Below, in pieces: positions 7,159 through 14,582 of a stretch of DNA of 64,000 nt. Both the position numbers and the translations under genes were made by a program. This stretch comes from an uncultured Slackia sp. (GTDB lineage: Bacteria > Actinomycetota > Coriobacteriia > Coriobacteriales > Eggerthellaceae). Numbering within the stretch: the first letter of the stretch is position 1; each line of letters starts with the position of its first letter. The DNA lies in NCBI RefSeq assembly GCF_934630525.1, contig NZ_CAKTVX010000004.1, forward strand, positions 62,001-126,000. The letters are read 5' to 3'. The notes below the pieces were generated by a model. It worked only from the letters and a program-made list of their open reading frames with translations. It had not been told where the DNA came from and did not search any database.

Positions 7159-8432
7159 CGTCCATCATTGATGCATTCAAGGTGCCGGAGCTTCGCAAGA
7201 AGATCCTGTTCACCTTGGGCATCTTGGCGCTGTACCGCTTCGGCGCGTACGTGCCGGTGCCTGGCATCCCCTTTAAAGAGTTCTCAGACGCTTTTGCTGC
7301 GAGCGGCGTGAGCATGACCATGCTCGACCTGTTCACGGGCGGCGCGCTGTCGAACTTCTCGGTGTTCTCGCTGGGCATCATGCCTTACATCACGGCATCC
7401 ATCATCATGCAGCTGATGCAGGGCGTTATTCCCGCTGTGGGTCGCTGGGCGAAAGAGGGAGAAACCGGTCGCCGCAAGATCACCCAGGTCACGCGTTTCC
7501 TGACGCTGGGCCTTGGCCTGATTAACGCTGTCGGCTACCTCTTCCTGTTCAAGAGCTCCGCCTACGGTGTGGTGTTCACGAGCGAGGTCCCCGAGATCCT
7601 CACCGACATCATCGTCGTCTTCACGCTCGTTGCGGGTACCGCGTTCATCATGTGGATGGGCGAGCTCATCACGCAGCGCGGCATTGGCAACGGCATGTCG
7701 CTCATCATCTTTGTGTCCATCGTCTCTCGCGTTCCCGCGGCTATCTTCAGCAGCGTGAACCTTACGGGCGACACGGGCATGGGCATTGCGGTCACGCTGC
7801 TCATCGTGCTCGTGGTGCTGCTGTGCATCCCCGCGATTATCTTCGTGGAACGCGCTCAGCGCCGCATCCCGGTGAACTACGCCAAGCGCGTGCAGGGTCG
7901 CAAGATGATGGGTGGCCAGTCCACCTACATTCCCTTGAAGGTGAATGCGGCGGGCGTTATCCCGATTATCTTCGCGAGCTGCTTGATTTACTTCCCGGCT
8001 CAGATCGCTGCCCTGTTCAACATTGGTTGGCTCACCGCAGCGGCCGACGCCATGTCGACGGGTTGGATCAACTGGCTGCTTACGCTGGCGCTCATCGTGT
8101 TCTTCGCGTATTTCTACACCTCCATGGTGTTCAATCCCGAAGAGACGAGCGACAACCTGCGCAAGCAGGGCGGCTTCATCCCGGGTGTTCGTCCGGGTAG
8201 CGCTACCACGCAGTACATCAAGAACGTCATCAATCGCGTGACGTTGCCTGGTGGCCTGTTCATCGCGCTTATCGCGGTTGTTCCGTCGATTTTGTTCTAC
8301 TTCACCGGCAACCAGCTTATTCAGGCGTTTGGCGGCACTTCGATCCTCATCATGATCGGCGTTGCGCTTGACACCATGAGCAAGCTTGAGAGTCAGCTGA
8401 AGATGTACAACTACGACGGCTTCTTCAAGTAA
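7152..8432 (+). CDS. secY: Protein translocase subunit SecY
   Basis: Central pore of the Sec translocon in the cytoplasmic membrane, working with SecE, SecG and SecA. The 426-residue product has the ten expected hydrophobic segments. Its signature stretches include RFGAYVPVPGIPF, PYITASIIMQLMQ, GIGNGMSLIIF and RKQGGFIPGVRPG. Translation starts at TTG 7152, overlapping rplO by seven bases, because the expected N-terminus MLTSIIDAFKVPELRKKILF begins there and GGAGGAAAGG lies upstream. Two terminators follow, and adk is not adjacent as it is in many bacteria. Confidence 0.97.
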   Translation: MLTSIIDAFKVPELRKKILFTLGILALYRFGAYVPVPGIPFKEFSDAFAASGVSMTMLDLFTGGALSNFSVFSLGIMPYITASIIMQLMQGVIPAVGRWAKEGETGRRKITQVTRFLTLGLGLINAVGYLFLFKSSAYGVVFTSEVPEILTDIIVVFTLVAGTAFIMWMGELITQRGIGNGMSLIIFVSIVSRVPAAIFSSVNLTGDTGMGIAVTLLIVLVVLLCIPAIIFVERAQRRIPVNYAKRVQGRKMMGGQSTYIPLKVNAAGVIPIIFASCLIYFPAQIAALFNIGWLTAAADAMSTGWINWLLTLALIVFFAYFYTSMVFNPEETSDNLRKQGGFIPGVRPGSATTQYIKNVINRVTLPGGLFIALIAVVPSILFYFTGNQLIQAFGGTSILIMIGVALDTMSKLESQLKMYNYDGFFK

Positions 8433-8438
8433 TCGAAA

Positions 8439-8465
8439 ATGCGGGCCAGGCGGCCCGCATTTTTA
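8439..8465 (+). terminator. secY terminator 1
   Basis: ATGCGGGCC (8439-8447) pairs with GGCCCGCAT (8452-8460) around AGGC, followed by TTTTATT. Confidence 0.92.
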
Positions 8466-8477
8466 TTGCGAAACTAT

Positions 8478-8502
8478 GAGCCCCTCCGTGGGGCTCTTTT
8501 TG
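8478..8502 (+). terminator. secY terminator 2 (tandem)
   Basis: GAGCCCC (8478-8484) pairs with GGGGCTC (8490-8496) and is followed by TTTTTG. It lies a few bases after the first terminator and would tighten insulation of the pan cluster from secY transcription. Confidence 0.85.
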
Positions 8503-8625
8503 TTCGAAAATCACGTAGACTTAGTGCGGGGAAACGTAAGGAAATACCAATTCTCGAATAGCATGCGGAGGCGTTCCCTTTCATAATGCTGGGCTTGTTG
8601 GGCTATGCAGGGAAAGGAGCGCGGC

Positions 8626-9525
8626 GTGATCGAATCGAATGCTCGTGTTGGTTTCGTCGGCGCGGGCAAAGTGGGCACGGCCCTCGGCGAGCTTTTCCGG
8701 AATTGCGGTATCGCGGTTTCGGGATACAGTTCGCTGTTGCCAGAAAACGCGCAAACGTCGGCCGAGAAAACGGCGTCCGTTGCTTATGCGAATGCGGCAG
8801 AAGTGGTCGAAGCGTCCGACGTGATTTTTTTCACGGTACCCGACGGCGAGATTTCCAATGCCTGGAAGAATCTCGTGGCGTCGTATGGCGATGCGGCATG
8901 CGATGCGCTGTTCGGAAAAATCGTATGCCATTGCTCGGGCGCACTGCCCGCTGCCGCGCTTGTCGATGCAGCTGAATACGGCGCGAAGGCCGCTTCGGTG
9001 CATCCGCTTTTCGCAATCTCGGGCGGGGGAAGCGCCCAGGCGAAAATCGCCTCGGCACTCTTCACGCTTGAGGGCGACGCTTCGGCCCTTGCTACGGTGT
9101 CGGGCCTGCTTGGCGCATGCGGGGTTCGTCATAGAGAAATCGCTTCGAGCGACAAGCCGCTTTACCACGCGGCTGCCGTGTGCGCGAGCAATTTGGCCGT
9201 GGGCCTTTTCGCCAGCGCTCAAACGATGCTCGAGCGATGCGGCTTCGGCGCCGACGAGGCTCGTGGCGCGCTGCGGCCATTGTTCGTGGGCAACTGCGAG
9301 TCGATCGCCGAGCGCGGCCCCATCGACGCCCTTACGGGGCCCATCGAGCGCAACGACGCCGAAACGGTCGTGGGACACTTAATGGCGTTTCGGGAGGATC
9401 CAACGCTGTTGAAGGAGCGCGACGCGTATACGGCGCTTTCGCGCGTGGTGGTCGAGGTCGCCGCCGCGAAGCATCCCGAGAGGGATTATTCGCATATCGC
9501 GGAAATACTCAGGGCCGCACGATAG
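8626..9525 (+). CDS. Rossmann-like and DUF2520 domain protein, predicted dehydrogenase
   Basis: N-terminal NAD(P)-binding Rossmann domain (VGFVGAGKVGTALGELF, GxGxxG-type, residues about 5-20) and a C-terminal helical DUF2520 domain, the same layout as 6-phosphogluconate-dehydrogenase-like reductases. GTG 8626 is chosen because AAAGGAG (8613-8619) lies six bases upstream, which gives 299 residues. It sits directly upstream of panB and panC and no classical panE is visible. An attractive inference is that it supplies the ketopantoate reductase step. That is not shown by sequence alone. Confidence 0.85.
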   Translation: MIESNARVGFVGAGKVGTALGELFRNCGIAVSGYSSLLPENAQTSAEKTASVAYANAAEVVEASDVIFFTVPDGEISNAWKNLVASYGDAACDALFGKIVCHCSGALPAAALVDAAEYGAKAASVHPLFAISGGGSAQAKIASALFTLEGDASALATVSGLLGACGVRHREIASSDKPLYHAAAVCASNLAVGLFASAQTMLERCGFGADEARGALRPLFVGNCESIAERGPIDALTGPIERNDAETVVGHLMAFREDPTLLKERDAYTALSRVVVEVAAAKHPERDYSHIAEILRAAR

Positions 9526-9597
9526 GTCCTGAAAAACGACAAGAGGGAAGGAAGGGTTTGAGGCGGGTGCCTCGGCTCTTAAAGAAAGGCGAATACC

Positions 9598-10425
9598 ATG
9601 AAGAATACTGCTGCAACGTTTGCCGCCGCCAAGGCGAAAGGCGAAAAGCTCTCGATGCTCACCGCATACGATTATTCGACGGCGAAGCTCGAAGACGAGT
9701 CGGGCATCAACGGCATTTTGGTTGGCGACTCGCTGGGCAATGTTGTGCTTGGCTACGAGGACACCGTTTCGGTGACCATGGAAGACATGATTCATCACGG
9801 CGCTGCCGTTGCTCGTGGCGCGAAAAACGCGCTTGTGGTTGTTGATATGCCGTTCATGAGCTATGAAGTGACCGTCGAGGAGGCCGTGTGCAATGCGGGC
9901 CGTCTTATGAAGGAAGGCCGCGCGGGCGCCGTGAAGCTCGAGGGCGGCGTGCGTGTTGCTGAGCAGATTCGCGCCATCGTGAAGGCCGGCATTCCCGTTA
10001 TGGGACATATTGGCCTTACCCCTCAGTCGATCAACGTGTTCGGCGGTTTCAAGGTACAAGGCAAGAGCGAGGAGGCTGCCCGCGCTCTGCTCGCCGACGC
10101 CAAGGCTGTTGAAGAGGCCGGCGCGTTCGCCGTTGTGATTGAAGCCGTTCCTGCGGCGCTTGCCCAAATGATCACCGACTCCGTTTCGATTCCGACCATC
10201 GGTATTGGCGCAGGCGCTGGTTGCGACGGTCAGATTCTCGTATACCAAGACATGCTCGGCATGTTCAGCGACTTCACGCCGAAGTTCGTGAAGCGCTACG
10301 CCAATGTGGGCGAAGTCATGCGTGAAGCGTTTGCGAATTACGCGGCTGAGGTCGCGTCGGGCGCGTTCCCCACTGAAGAGCACACTTACAAAATCAAAGA
10401 TGACGTGCTCGAGAAGCTCTGCTAA
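9598..10425 (+). CDS. panB: 3-methyl-2-oxobutanoate hydroxymethyltransferase
   Basis: First committed step of pantothenate synthesis: transfers a hydroxymethyl group from methylene-tetrahydrofolate to alpha-ketoisovalerate to give ketopantoate. The 275-residue TIM-barrel product shows MLTAYDYSTAKL, GDSLGNVVLGYEDT, DMPFMSYE, GAVKLEGG, GHIGLTPQS and IGIGAGAGCDGQILV, all conserved. AAAGAAAGGCG precedes the ATG. It lies between the DUF2520 gene and panC, in the usual order for a pan operon. Confidence 0.97.
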   Translation: MKNTAATFAAAKAKGEKLSMLTAYDYSTAKLEDESGINGILVGDSLGNVVLGYEDTVSVTMEDMIHHGAAVARGAKNALVVVDMPFMSYEVTVEEAVCNAGRLMKEGRAGAVKLEGGVRVAEQIRAIVKAGIPVMGHIGLTPQSINVFGGFKVQGKSEEAARALLADAKAVEEAGAFAVVIEAVPAALAQMITDSVSIPTIGIGAGAGCDGQILVYQDMLGMFSDFTPKFVKRYANVGEVMREAFANYAAEVASGAFPTEEHTYKIKDDVLEKLC

Positions 10426-10434
10426 AGAAAACGG

Positions 10435-10466
10435 CGCGGCGGCTTGAAGGAAAGCGGGCCGCCGCG
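10435..10466 (+). other. Hairpin in the panB-panC gap
   Basis: CGCGGCGGC (10435-10443) pairs exactly with GCCGCCGCG (10458-10466), with a 14-base loop and no T-tract. It may adjust panB versus panC expression or stabilise the upstream mRNA. Confidence 0.5.
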
Positions 10467-10521
10467 AATCGATAGATTGCAAGGAGCGCCGGCGCGCTCA
10501 AACTTTGAAGAAAGAAGAACG

Positions 10522-11367
10522 ATGAAGATCGCTTATACCGTGGAAGACGTGAAGTCACAGGTTCGCGAATGGAAAAAGGAAGGCCTTACGGTTGGCCTGG
10601 TGCCTACGATGGGCTATTTGCATGAGGGTCACGAGAGCCTCATCAAGCGCGCAGTTGCCGAAAACGACCGCGTTGTGGTGAGCGTGTTTTTGAACCCCAC
10701 GCAGTTTGCCCCCAACGAAGACCTCGCGAGCTATCCCCGCGATTTCGAGGCCGATACGAAACTGTGCGAAGGCGCCGGTGCAGCGCTCGTCTTCCACCCG
10801 GAGCCGTCCGAGATGTACGCCGAAGACGCGTGCACGTTCGTTGACATGACCGCTGTCACCAAGGAGCTGTGCGGAAAGAGCCGTCCGATTCACTTCCGCG
10901 GCGTGTGCACCGTTGTGAACAAGCTCATGAACGTCTCTATGGCTGACCGTGCATATTTCGGCCAGAAGGACGCGCAGCAGCTCGCCGTCATTCGCCGCAT
11001 GGTGCGCGATTTGAACATGAACGTTGAAGTTGTGGGCTGCCCCATCATTCGCGAGGCTGACGGCTTGGCGAAAAGCTCGCGCAACACGTACCTCTCTGAA
11101 GAGGAGCGCAAGGCTGGCCTCGTGCTCTCTCAGGCTGTGAAGTTGGGACAGAAGCTTGTCGCCGAGGGCGAGAAGTCTGCGGCAGCGGTTACGGGCGCCA
11201 TGAGCGAACTCATCTCCGCCGAGCCTCTGGCGAAGATCGACTATGTTTCGATGGTATCGTGGGATTCCATCGAGCCCGTCGAGACCATTGAAGGCCCCGT
11301 GCTCGTTGCCATGGCGGTCTACATTGGCAAAACCCGCTTGATTGACAACTTCATTTACGAAGGATAA
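10522..11367 (+). CDS. panC: Pantothenate synthetase
   Basis: ATP-dependent condensation of pantoate with beta-alanine. The 281-residue product has the nucleotidyl-transferase motif MGYLHEGHESLIK (GHxSL context), NPTQFAPNEDL, HFRGVCTVVNKL and FGQKDAQQLAVIRRMV. ATG 10522 is chosen after GAAGAAAGAAGAACG. The frame is open upstream to a TTG at 10444, but those residues do not resemble PanC. It is followed by palindromic element P2 before panD. Confidence 0.97.
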   Translation: MKIAYTVEDVKSQVREWKKEGLTVGLVPTMGYLHEGHESLIKRAVAENDRVVVSVFLNPTQFAPNEDLASYPRDFEADTKLCEGAGAALVFHPEPSEMYAEDACTFVDMTAVTKELCGKSRPIHFRGVCTVVNKLMNVSMADRAYFGQKDAQQLAVIRRMVRDLNMNVEVVGCPIIREADGLAKSSRNTYLSEEERKAGLVLSQAVKLGQKLVAEGEKSAAAVTGAMSELISAEPLAKIDYVSMVSWDSIEPVETIEGPVLVAMAVYIGKTRLIDNFIYEG

Positions 11368-11378
11368 TCTTCAGACTT

Positions 11379-11531
11379 CGCTCGGAACGCGCCGGGTGGC
11401 TCCGCTTGGGGCCACGGCTCGCTACCGTTCGCTTCGCTTGCTATGCGCTCGCCTGGCTGCGTTTAGCTTTGGACTAAAACCAATTTGAACGCAGACGGCC
11501 CCAATCAGAGCCACCCGGCGCGTTCCGAGCG
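11379..11531. repeat. Palindromic element P2 (arms 11379-11402 and 11508-11531)
   Basis: The 24-base arms are perfectly complementary. An inner stem, TTGGGGCC (11406-11413) with GGCCCCAA (11497-11504), continues the structure. The loop carries GCTACCGTTCG (11421-11431) and CTATGCGC (11441-11448), then a smaller hairpin CTGCGTT...AACGCAG. It lies in the 363-base panC-panD gap, which has no gene apart from the panD leader. Confidence 0.85.
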
Positions 11532-11730
11532 AGGCATTCCCGAACTTGTAAAAAACGATTCGGCTCGAATAGCTGTCAGCGAGCGGAATCGTGGCGTGTC
11601 GAATCGGCGTGAAGCCAAGCCGCCGCGTATTGAAAATACGCAAGGCGAAGGCTGAACGTCGAAGCGACCGCCACAATTCCGCGCAGCGTCGAGCCGTATC
11701 GTTTGCCGAAAGGCAAACGAAAGGATGATA

Positions 11731-12123
11731 ATGCAACTTAATATGCTCAAAGGCAAAATTCACCGCGCTACCGTTGTTCAGGCTGAGCTTGACTACGTGG
11801 GCAGCATCACCATCGACGAAGACCTCATGGAGGCTTCGGGCATTCTGGAATATGAGAAGGTCCAGATTGTCGATGTGAACAACGGCCAGCGCTTTGAGAC
11901 GTATGTCATTGCCGGCGAAGCTGGCTCTGGCATGATTTGCCTGAACGGCGCTGCTGCACGCAACGTTTCGGTGGGCGACAAGGTCATCATCATGTGCTAT
12001 TGCCAGATGTCCCCCGAGGAAGTGCCTGCCAATCCGCCGCGCGTCGTGTTCGTCGACGACGACAACAAAATCGCGCGTGTGACGCGTTACGAAAAACATG
12101 GTCTTCTGAAAGACATGGAATAG
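11731..12123 (+). CDS. panD: Aspartate 1-decarboxylase (pyruvoyl enzyme precursor)
   Basis: Makes beta-alanine from L-aspartate for pantothenate synthesis. It is a self-processing enzyme: cleavage between Gly24 and Ser25 creates the pyruvoyl cofactor. With the start at ATG 11731, the motif YVGSITID places the serine exactly at residue 25, as in E. coli PanD, and AAAGG lies six bases upstream. The ATG at 11725 abuts that site and would shift the numbering. The product is 130 residues. It is separated from panC by element P2. Confidence 0.96.
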   Translation: MQLNMLKGKIHRATVVQAELDYVGSITIDEDLMEASGILEYEKVQIVDVNNGQRFETYVIAGEAGSGMICLNGAAARNVSVGDKVIIMCYCQMSPEEVPANPPRVVFVDDDNKIARVTRYEKHGLLKDME

Positions 12124-12130
12124 CAGCACG

Positions 12131-12146
12131 GGCCGCGCATGCGGCC
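12131..12146 (+). terminator. Weak hairpin after panD
   Basis: GGCCGC (12131-12136) pairs with GCGGCC (12141-12146) and is followed by TTCGTTGTTT. This could be a weak terminator, but the T-run is interrupted. Confidence 0.4.
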
Positions 12147-12155
12147 TTCGTTGTT

Positions 12156-12161
12156 TATAAT
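12156..12161 (+). promoter_or_regulatory. -10 element for the coaB-coaX pair
   Basis: A perfect TATAAT lies 36 bases before the coaB start. No convincing -35 is seen at the right distance, which is common in actinobacterial promoters. Confidence 0.5.
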
Positions 12162-12197
12162 GCAGTGGTTTGAAAGAGTCGAATGGGGGAGTTCGAT

Positions 12198-12884
12198 ATG
12201 GTAGATCGCCAGCGCGATTTGGAAGGCAAGCGGGTTTTGGTGACTGCGGGGCCCACGCAGGAAGCCATCGACCCGGTGCGTTTTATTTCCAACCACTCTA
12301 CGGGCCGCATGGGCTATGCCATCGCCGAGGTGGCGCGCGACCGCGGCGCGCAGGTGGTGCTCGTGAGCGGTCCCGTTTCGCTTGAGGCGCCTGAAGGCGT
12401 CGAGCTCGTGAACATCGTGAGCGCGCAAGACCTTTTCGATGCCGTGAGCGCCCGTTACGCCGAGTGCGACGCGATTGTCGCCGCCGCTGCTGTTGCCGAT
12501 TATCGTCCGAAAACGGTGGCCGACAACAAGATGAAGAAGAAAGATGGCGATTTGTCCATCGAGCTCGAGCGCACGCCCGATACGCTTTCCTGGCTTGGCG
12601 CGCATCGTGTTGCCGGCCAGCGCTTGTGCGGCTTCTCGATGGAAACGTGCAATGTGCTTGAGAATTCCCGCGGCAAGCTCACGCGCAAAAACGTCGATAT
12701 GATTTGCGCGAACAGCCTGCGCGAGGAGGGCGCGGGCTTCGGCACGGCGACGAACCACCTTACGCTCATCTCTCGCGAGCATGAGGTCGACCTGCCCATG
12801 CTCTCGAAGGCCGATGCGGCCGACGCGCTTTTGACGGAGCTGTTCTCGCTCGCCCCGCTCCCTGCGTCGACGGAAGGGGAGTAG
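12198..12884 (+). CDS. coaB: Phosphopantothenate-cysteine ligase, stand-alone CoaB
   Basis: Joins 4'-phosphopantothenate to cysteine in CoA synthesis, using a nucleotide triphosphate. Only the synthetase domain is present: GKRVLVTAGPTQEAIDPVRF, NHSTGRMGYAIAE, AAAVADYRPK and the loop motif ADNKMKKKDG. In many bacteria CoaB is fused to the flavoprotein decarboxylase CoaC. Here the 228-residue product lacks that half and no coaC occurs in the window. ATG 12198 is preferred over ATG 12183 because GGGGGAG lies between them at correct spacing. coaX follows after two bases. Confidence 0.9.
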   Translation: MVDRQRDLEGKRVLVTAGPTQEAIDPVRFISNHSTGRMGYAIAEVARDRGAQVVLVSGPVSLEAPEGVELVNIVSAQDLFDAVSARYAECDAIVAAAAVADYRPKTVADNKMKKKDGDLSIELERTPDTLSWLGAHRVAGQRLCGFSMETCNVLENSRGKLTRKNVDMICANSLREEGAGFGTATNHLTLISREHEVDLPMLSKADAADALLTELFSLAPLPASTEGE

Positions 12885-12886
12885 CC

Positions 12887-13654
12887 ATGCTGCTTACGGT
12901 TGATATTGGCAACACCAATGTGGTAATGGGCCTTATGCCCACGCGCGGCGAGCTCGCGAGCCAGCTGCGTTTTCCCACCGACAAGCGTCGCACGGTGCGC
13001 GAATTCATGGATGGTTTCGAGGCGCTCGTCGCCATGCACGGCTTCGATTTCTCCGATGTGACGGGCGCGGTTGTTTCTTCTGTCGTTCCTGAGCTTACCG
13101 AATCGGTTGTGGCCTCGGTTCGTGCGAAAACGAATCTTGAGCCGCTTGTGGTGAACTATCAAATGAATTTGGGATTCTCTATCGATATGGACACGCCTGA
13201 GCGTTTGGGCGTCGACATGATTGCCGATGCGGCGGGCGCCGTGAACGATTACGACGGCGCGCTCGCGATTTTCGATATGGGCACGGCGAACACGTGCTCG
13301 GTCGTGACGAGCGATCGCACGTATATCGGCTCCATTATTTACCCCGGCGTGGTTATCTCGCAGGACGCGCTTACTGCGCAGTGCTCGCAGCTGCCGTTCA
13401 TCAAGTTTGAAAAGCCGAAGGGCCTTATTGGCAAGAACACCGTCGAATGCATGTATTCGGGTGTGCTGTATTCCAACGCAGCCACTATCGACGGCTTGAT
13501 TGACCGCATCGCCGATGAATTGGGCGAACCTGTGACCGCTATTGCGACGGGCGGCGTGAGCCGCATGATCGTCCCCGCGTGCCGCCGAGAAATCGTGCAT
13601 GACCCGAATTTGCTGCTGAAGGGGCTTTGGGATCTCTATAAGCTGAATGCCTAG
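12887..13654 (+). CDS. coaX: Type III pantothenate kinase
   Basis: Phosphorylates pantothenate, the first step from pantothenate to CoA. It belongs to the ASKHA fold, is insensitive to CoA feedback in characterised members and often needs a monovalent cation. The 255-residue product shows the phosphate loop TVDIGNTNVVMGL, GVDMIADAAGAVN, FDMGTANTCSVV, YPGVVISQDAL and ATGGVSRMI. It starts two bases after coaB, so the two are surely cotranscribed. With panBCD nearby, this locus covers most of the vitamin B5 to CoA route. Confidence 0.95.
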   Translation: MLLTVDIGNTNVVMGLMPTRGELASQLRFPTDKRRTVREFMDGFEALVAMHGFDFSDVTGAVVSSVVPELTESVVASVRAKTNLEPLVVNYQMNLGFSIDMDTPERLGVDMIADAAGAVNDYDGALAIFDMGTANTCSVVTSDRTYIGSIIYPGVVISQDALTAQCSQLPFIKFEKPKGLIGKNTVECMYSGVLYSNAATIDGLIDRIADELGEPVTAIATGGVSRMIVPACRREIVHDPNLLLKGLWDLYKLNA

Positions 13655-13811
13655 CGGATTTTCCAAAGCCGCCCCGGCGCGTTTTGAATCTCGGAGTGAT
13701 CAGCGCCCGTTGGTCGTTGGCGGTAAGATTCCGCGCATTGTCTGGGTTTTCTTCATGTATGCGTGCAAGCTGATACAATGGGGCCACTGCATAAGTTGAA
13801 AGGACTTACGA

Positions 13812-14438
13812 ATGAATATCGTTTTGTTGGGCGCCCCGGGCGCCGGCAAGGGTACGCAGGCCGCCAAGCTGGTCGAGGAATTCGCCACGCCCCACATTTC
13901 CACGGGCGACATCCTGCGTGCTGCGGTGAAGAACCAGACCGAGCTCGGCAAGAAGGCCAAGGGCTACATGGATGCGGGCGACCTGGTTCCCGATAGCCTG
14001 ATCATCGACCTCATGGACGAGCGCCTGCGCGAGCCCGACTGCGAGAAGGGCTTCATTCTCGATGGCTTCCCGCGCACCACGGCCCAGGCTGTTGCCCTCG
14101 ACGACATGCTGGCCCGTCTCGAGCGTCCCCTCGACGCCGCCCTGCTCGTCGACGTTGACCCCGAAGTCATCATCAAGCGTCTCACCGAGCGTCGCTGCTG
14201 CAAGGAATGCGGCTACATCGGCACCGCTGCCGACGCCACCTGCCCGAAGTGCGACGGCGAGATGTATCAGCGCGACGACGACAACGAGGCCACGGTTCGC
14301 AACCGCCTCGACGTGTACGCCAAGAGCACGAGCCCCCTTATCGACTACTACAAGGGCAAGGGCCTGCTGAAGAGCGTCGATGGCGATCGTCCGGTCGACA
14401 CCGTCTATGTCGACGTGAAAGCTCTGCTCGGCCTGTAA
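13812..14438 (+). CDS. adk: Adenylate kinase (zinc-lid type)
   Basis: Interconverts ATP + AMP and 2 ADP. The 208-residue product has the P-loop GAPGAGKGT (residues 7-15), ISTGDILRAAV, GFPRTTAQA and a LID domain with four cysteines (CCKECGY...CPKCDGEM), the zinc-binding form typical of Gram-positives. TTGAAAGGAC precedes the ATG. adk often follows secY directly. Here the pan/coa block lies between them. A possible -10 (TACAAT, 13774-13779) is close upstream. Confidence 0.97.
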   Translation: MNIVLLGAPGAGKGTQAAKLVEEFATPHISTGDILRAAVKNQTELGKKAKGYMDAGDLVPDSLIIDLMDERLREPDCEKGFILDGFPRTTAQAVALDDMLARLERPLDAALLVDVDPEVIIKRLTERRCCKECGYIGTAADATCPKCDGEMYQRDDDNEATVRNRLDVYAKSTSPLIDYYKGKGLLKSVDGDRPVDTVYVDVKALLGL

Positions 14439-14490
14439 TTCAGTTTCGAAACAAAACAGGGACAGTTTCCCCGTAAGTAACTGTCCCACT

Positions 14491-14516
14491 GCGCCTCCTT
14501 CGGGAGGCGCTTTTTT
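14491..14516 (+). terminator. adk terminator
   Basis: GCGCCTCC (14491-14498), loop TTCG, GGAGGCGC (14503-14510), then TTTTTT. A second inverted pair, GGGACAGTT/AACTGTCCC (14459-14467 with 14479-14487), lies between the adk stop and this terminator. Confidence 0.95.
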
Positions 14517-14569
14517 GTGGTGCGCATGGGGGCGCGGGCTCGAGCGTTCATTCGGCGCGTGACCTTGGG

Positions 14570-14575
14570 TATAAT
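14570..14575 (+). promoter_or_regulatory. -10 placed for a leaderless start
   Basis: TATAAT ends seven bases before ATG 14583, so the transcript would begin at or next to the start codon. No ribosome binding site is visible. The same layout is seen before the genes at 55847, 20665 (minus) and 58790 (minus). Confidence 0.55.
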
Positions 14576-14582
14576 GCGCTCC

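Noticed and set aside
8602..8625. ATG 8605 as start of the DUF2520 protein
   Set aside because: The AAAGGAG lies downstream of it and is correctly spaced for GTG 8626.
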